A DNA stretch of 15,874 nt, from NCBI GenBank assembly GCA_026386835.1, contig JAPLMV010000011.1:1-15874 (forward strand). The letters run 5' to 3'. Made by a program: the position numbers and the translations under genes. The stretch comes from Planctomycetota bacterium (GTDB lineage Bacteria; Planctomycetota; Phycisphaerae; Sedimentisphaerales; Anaerobacaceae). The stretch's first letter is position 1; each line of letters starts with the position of its first letter. The notes beneath the pieces were generated by a model that worked only from the letters and a program-made list of their open reading frames with translations, was not told the DNA's origin and made no database searches. Below, in pieces: positions 14,452 to 15,874 of this stretch.

Positions 14452-15372
14452 ATGTTAAAACGGCTGAATATAAGTGATGGCAAGCTGGTCGAGAACGGTG
14501 AAGGGGACGCTGTTGTATATGTCTATGTTGCTCCCGACGAAGCCGAAAGAAAGTATCTCGTCGAGCAGTTGAAGATTGACGAACATACGCTTAATTCATC
14601 GCTGGACCCGGATGAGCTAAGCAGGCTTGAGTTTGAGCCTGAACATATAGCGATGATATTCAAAAGGCCCAAGCGGTATTCTTCGGAGGACAATTTTCTT
14701 TTTAAGGTCAGTTCTACCGGCGTTTTCATATTCAAAGACCGTCTTGTTATCGTTGTGGCTGAGGAGACGCCGCTTTTTGAAGGTAAGCCATTCATCAGGA
14801 TACAGTCGATTCAGGATATATTTTTGAAGCTAATCTACCGGGCCATATCGCACTTTGTTGAGCACTTAAGGGGCATCAACCAGGTGTCCAACGAGCTTGA
14901 ACAGCAGATAAATATGTCGATGGAAAACAAATATCTGTTAAACCTGTTTACGCTTGAAAAAAGTCTGGTTTATTATCTAAATGCCATCAATGCAAACGGC
15001 GTACTTATAGAAAAATTAAAGAACAATGCGGCTAAGATAGGTTTCAGTCAGGATAATATGGAATATCTTGATGATATTTTGATTGAAAACAGCCAGTGCC
15101 GCGGCCAGACGGAAATTTATTCACAGGTTTTGTCCAGTTTAATGGATGCCCGAGCGTCGATTATCAGCAACAACCTTAACATACGGATAAAAGCGCTTAC
15201 CCTTATAACCATAGCGATAATGCTGCCGACAATGGTTGTCAGTATTTTTTCAATGAATGTCAAAATTCCGTTCCTTTCTCATGAGGACCCGATATCGTTC
15301 TGGATAATAACGCTGCTTGCGGCGTCTTCGTCCACACTTGTCGGTGTTTTGTGGTGGCGAAAGAAATGGTAA
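14452..15372 (+). CDS. corA: CorA-family magnesium transporter
   Basis: 306 residues. An N-terminal cytosolic alpha/beta domain (about 1-120) is followed by a long helical stalk (about 130-245) and two C-terminal membrane helices (about 247-270 and 280-300). The pore signature at the end of the first helix reads IFSMNVKIPF instead of the usual YGMNF/GMNV: the first glycine of GMN is serine, Met and Asn are kept. The C-terminus ends LWWRKKW, the basic ring typical of the family. CorA pentamers let Mg2+ (also Co2+, Ni2+) into the cell and close when cytosolic Mg2+ is high. Divergent from the NRAMP-type operon, and only seven bases before prfB, whose ribosome site overlaps its stop codon. Confidence 0.88.
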   Translation: MLKRLNISDGKLVENGEGDAVVYVYVAPDEAERKYLVEQLKIDEHTLNSSLDPDELSRLEFEPEHIAMIFKRPKRYSSEDNFLFKVSSTGVFIFKDRLVIVVAEETPLFEGKPFIRIQSIQDIFLKLIYRAISHFVEHLRGINQVSNELEQQINMSMENKYLLNLFTLEKSLVYYLNAINANGVLIEKLKNNAAKIGFSQDNMEYLDDILIENSQCRGQTEIYSQVLSSLMDARASIISNNLNIRIKALTLITIAIMLPTMVVSIFSMNVKIPFLSHEDPISFWIITLLAASSSTLVGVLWWRKKW

Positions 15373-15379
15373 GGAATAA

Positions 15380-15874
15380 ATGGAAACAGCAGAATTAAAA
15401 ACGGCGATATCGGATTTGTGGGCCCGGATTGATAAAATTCGGGAATGGCTTTGACTTGGCTGGAAAGAAATCGCGGCGTCAGGGGCTTGAAGGTAAGATG
15501 TCAATGCCCGGTTTCTGGAATAACCAGGAGACGGCACAGGCGGTAGTCGGCGAGATAAGTGCGTTAAAATCCGTGATAGAGCCGGCAGAAGAGCTGGTCA
15601 GGTCGGTCAGTGATTTGGCTGAGCTATTTGAGATGGCGCAGGCGGAATCGGACGAAGAGACTCTTGGGCATCTTGAAAGGGATTTGGCAACTCTTACGAA
15701 AAAATGCGACCAGGTTGAGTTGCAGGGTTTGTTGAGTCGGCCTGAAGATTCGAAGAACTGTTTTTTTAGTATTCATGCCGGCGCAGGCGGGACGGAAAGC
15801 TGCGACTGGGTTAGTATGCTGCTGAGGATGTACACGCGTCATTTCGACAGGAAAAAATACAGTTACGAAGAACT
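15380..15874 (+). CDS. prfB: Peptide chain release factor 2, with programmed +1 frameshift (3' end outside window)
   Basis: RF2 recognises UAA and UGA stop codons and releases the finished peptide. The first frame from ATG 15380 encodes METAELKTAISDLWARI..., reaching CTT TGA at 15449-15454. A +1 shift at that TGA resumes with GAC (15453) and continues DLAGKKSRRQGLEGKMSMPGFW, then on to IHAGAGGTESCDWVSMLLRM at about 15770-15830, the unmistakable RF2 domain 2 start. The GGQ domain lies beyond the window. The ribosome site AAGGA (15371-15375) overlaps the corA stop, suggesting co-transcription. The split frame is normal for this gene, not a sequencing error or pseudogene. Confidence 0.93.
15441..15455 (+). 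promoter_or_regulatory. prfB: prfB programmed frameshift site CTTTGAC
   Basis: CTT TGA C at 15449-15455 matches the conserved slippery site; the P-site tRNA-Leu slips from CTT to TTT when RF2 is scarce and UGA is read slowly. The stimulating Shine-Dalgarno-like element is only partial here (GGGA, 15441-15444, four bases before CTT) compared with AGGGGG three bases before it in E. coli. It provides autoregulation of RF2 level. Confidence 0.88.

Noticed and set aside
15380..15454. prfB as a frameshifted pseudogene
   Set aside because: The TGA sits in the canonical CTTTGAC recoding site and the +1 frame is intact RF2 to the window end.

Overview
The window looks like a chromosomal piece of an anaerobic or facultative bacterium, most likely a planctomycete of the Phycisphaerae/Sedimentisphaerales type. 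This is inferred from three things: the integrase subtype at the left edge (a 'GLNCGFG..DC' core with 'RKKTG..RDLPLWPET'), the excisionase-type HTH fused to a PTS EIIA domain, and the overall gene style. No rRNA or other marker fixes the taxonomy.

Layout. (1) 1-722: C-terminal part of a tyrosine recombinase. (2) 847-8886, + strand: a tight seven-gene operon behind a good sigma70-like promoter (770-798). It runs HTH-EIIA regulator, hyfB, hyfC, hyfE, hyfF, hyfG (NuoC-NuoD fusion), then a fused ferredoxin/NuoB-like subunit. It encodes a complex I / group 4 [NiFe]-hydrogenase-like membrane complex. The large subunit lacks three of the four canonical Ni-binding cysteines, so it belongs with the 'energy-converting hydrogenase-related' (Ehr) complexes whose substrate is not established. 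(3) 8921-8991, - strand: intact tRNA-Gly(CCC). (4) About 8992-11400: a graveyard of decayed sequence. It holds the left end of an IS5-type element with a dead start codon, a frameshifted AAA/DUF4143-type ATPase pseudogene, a small PH-like reading frame without a proper start, and the 5' half of a tRNA-Arg(UCU) with its promoter, fused to an internal piece of an IS982-type transposase.

(5) 11402-14186, - strand: a three-gene operon made of an NRAMP-family transporter with a non-canonical metal site (resembling the NRAMP-related Mg2+ transporters), a 70-residue one-helix membrane protein, and a soluble protein carrying PRC-barrel-like, MgtE-N and CBS-pair domains but no MgtE channel. (6) 14452-15372, + strand: a CorA-type Mg2+ channel divergent from that operon. 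(7) 15380-end: prfB (release factor 2) with its in-frame TGA programmed +1 frameshift.

How they work together. Region 2 would couple an unknown redox reaction, passed along iron-sulfur clusters, to ion pumping through two antiporter-like subunits, with expression possibly read out through a PTS phosphorylation state. Regions 5 and 6 form a divalent-cation (probably Mg2+) handling locus. In it, the cytosolic Mg2+-sensing ring normally built into MgtE appears as a separate protein next to an unrelated transporter fold.
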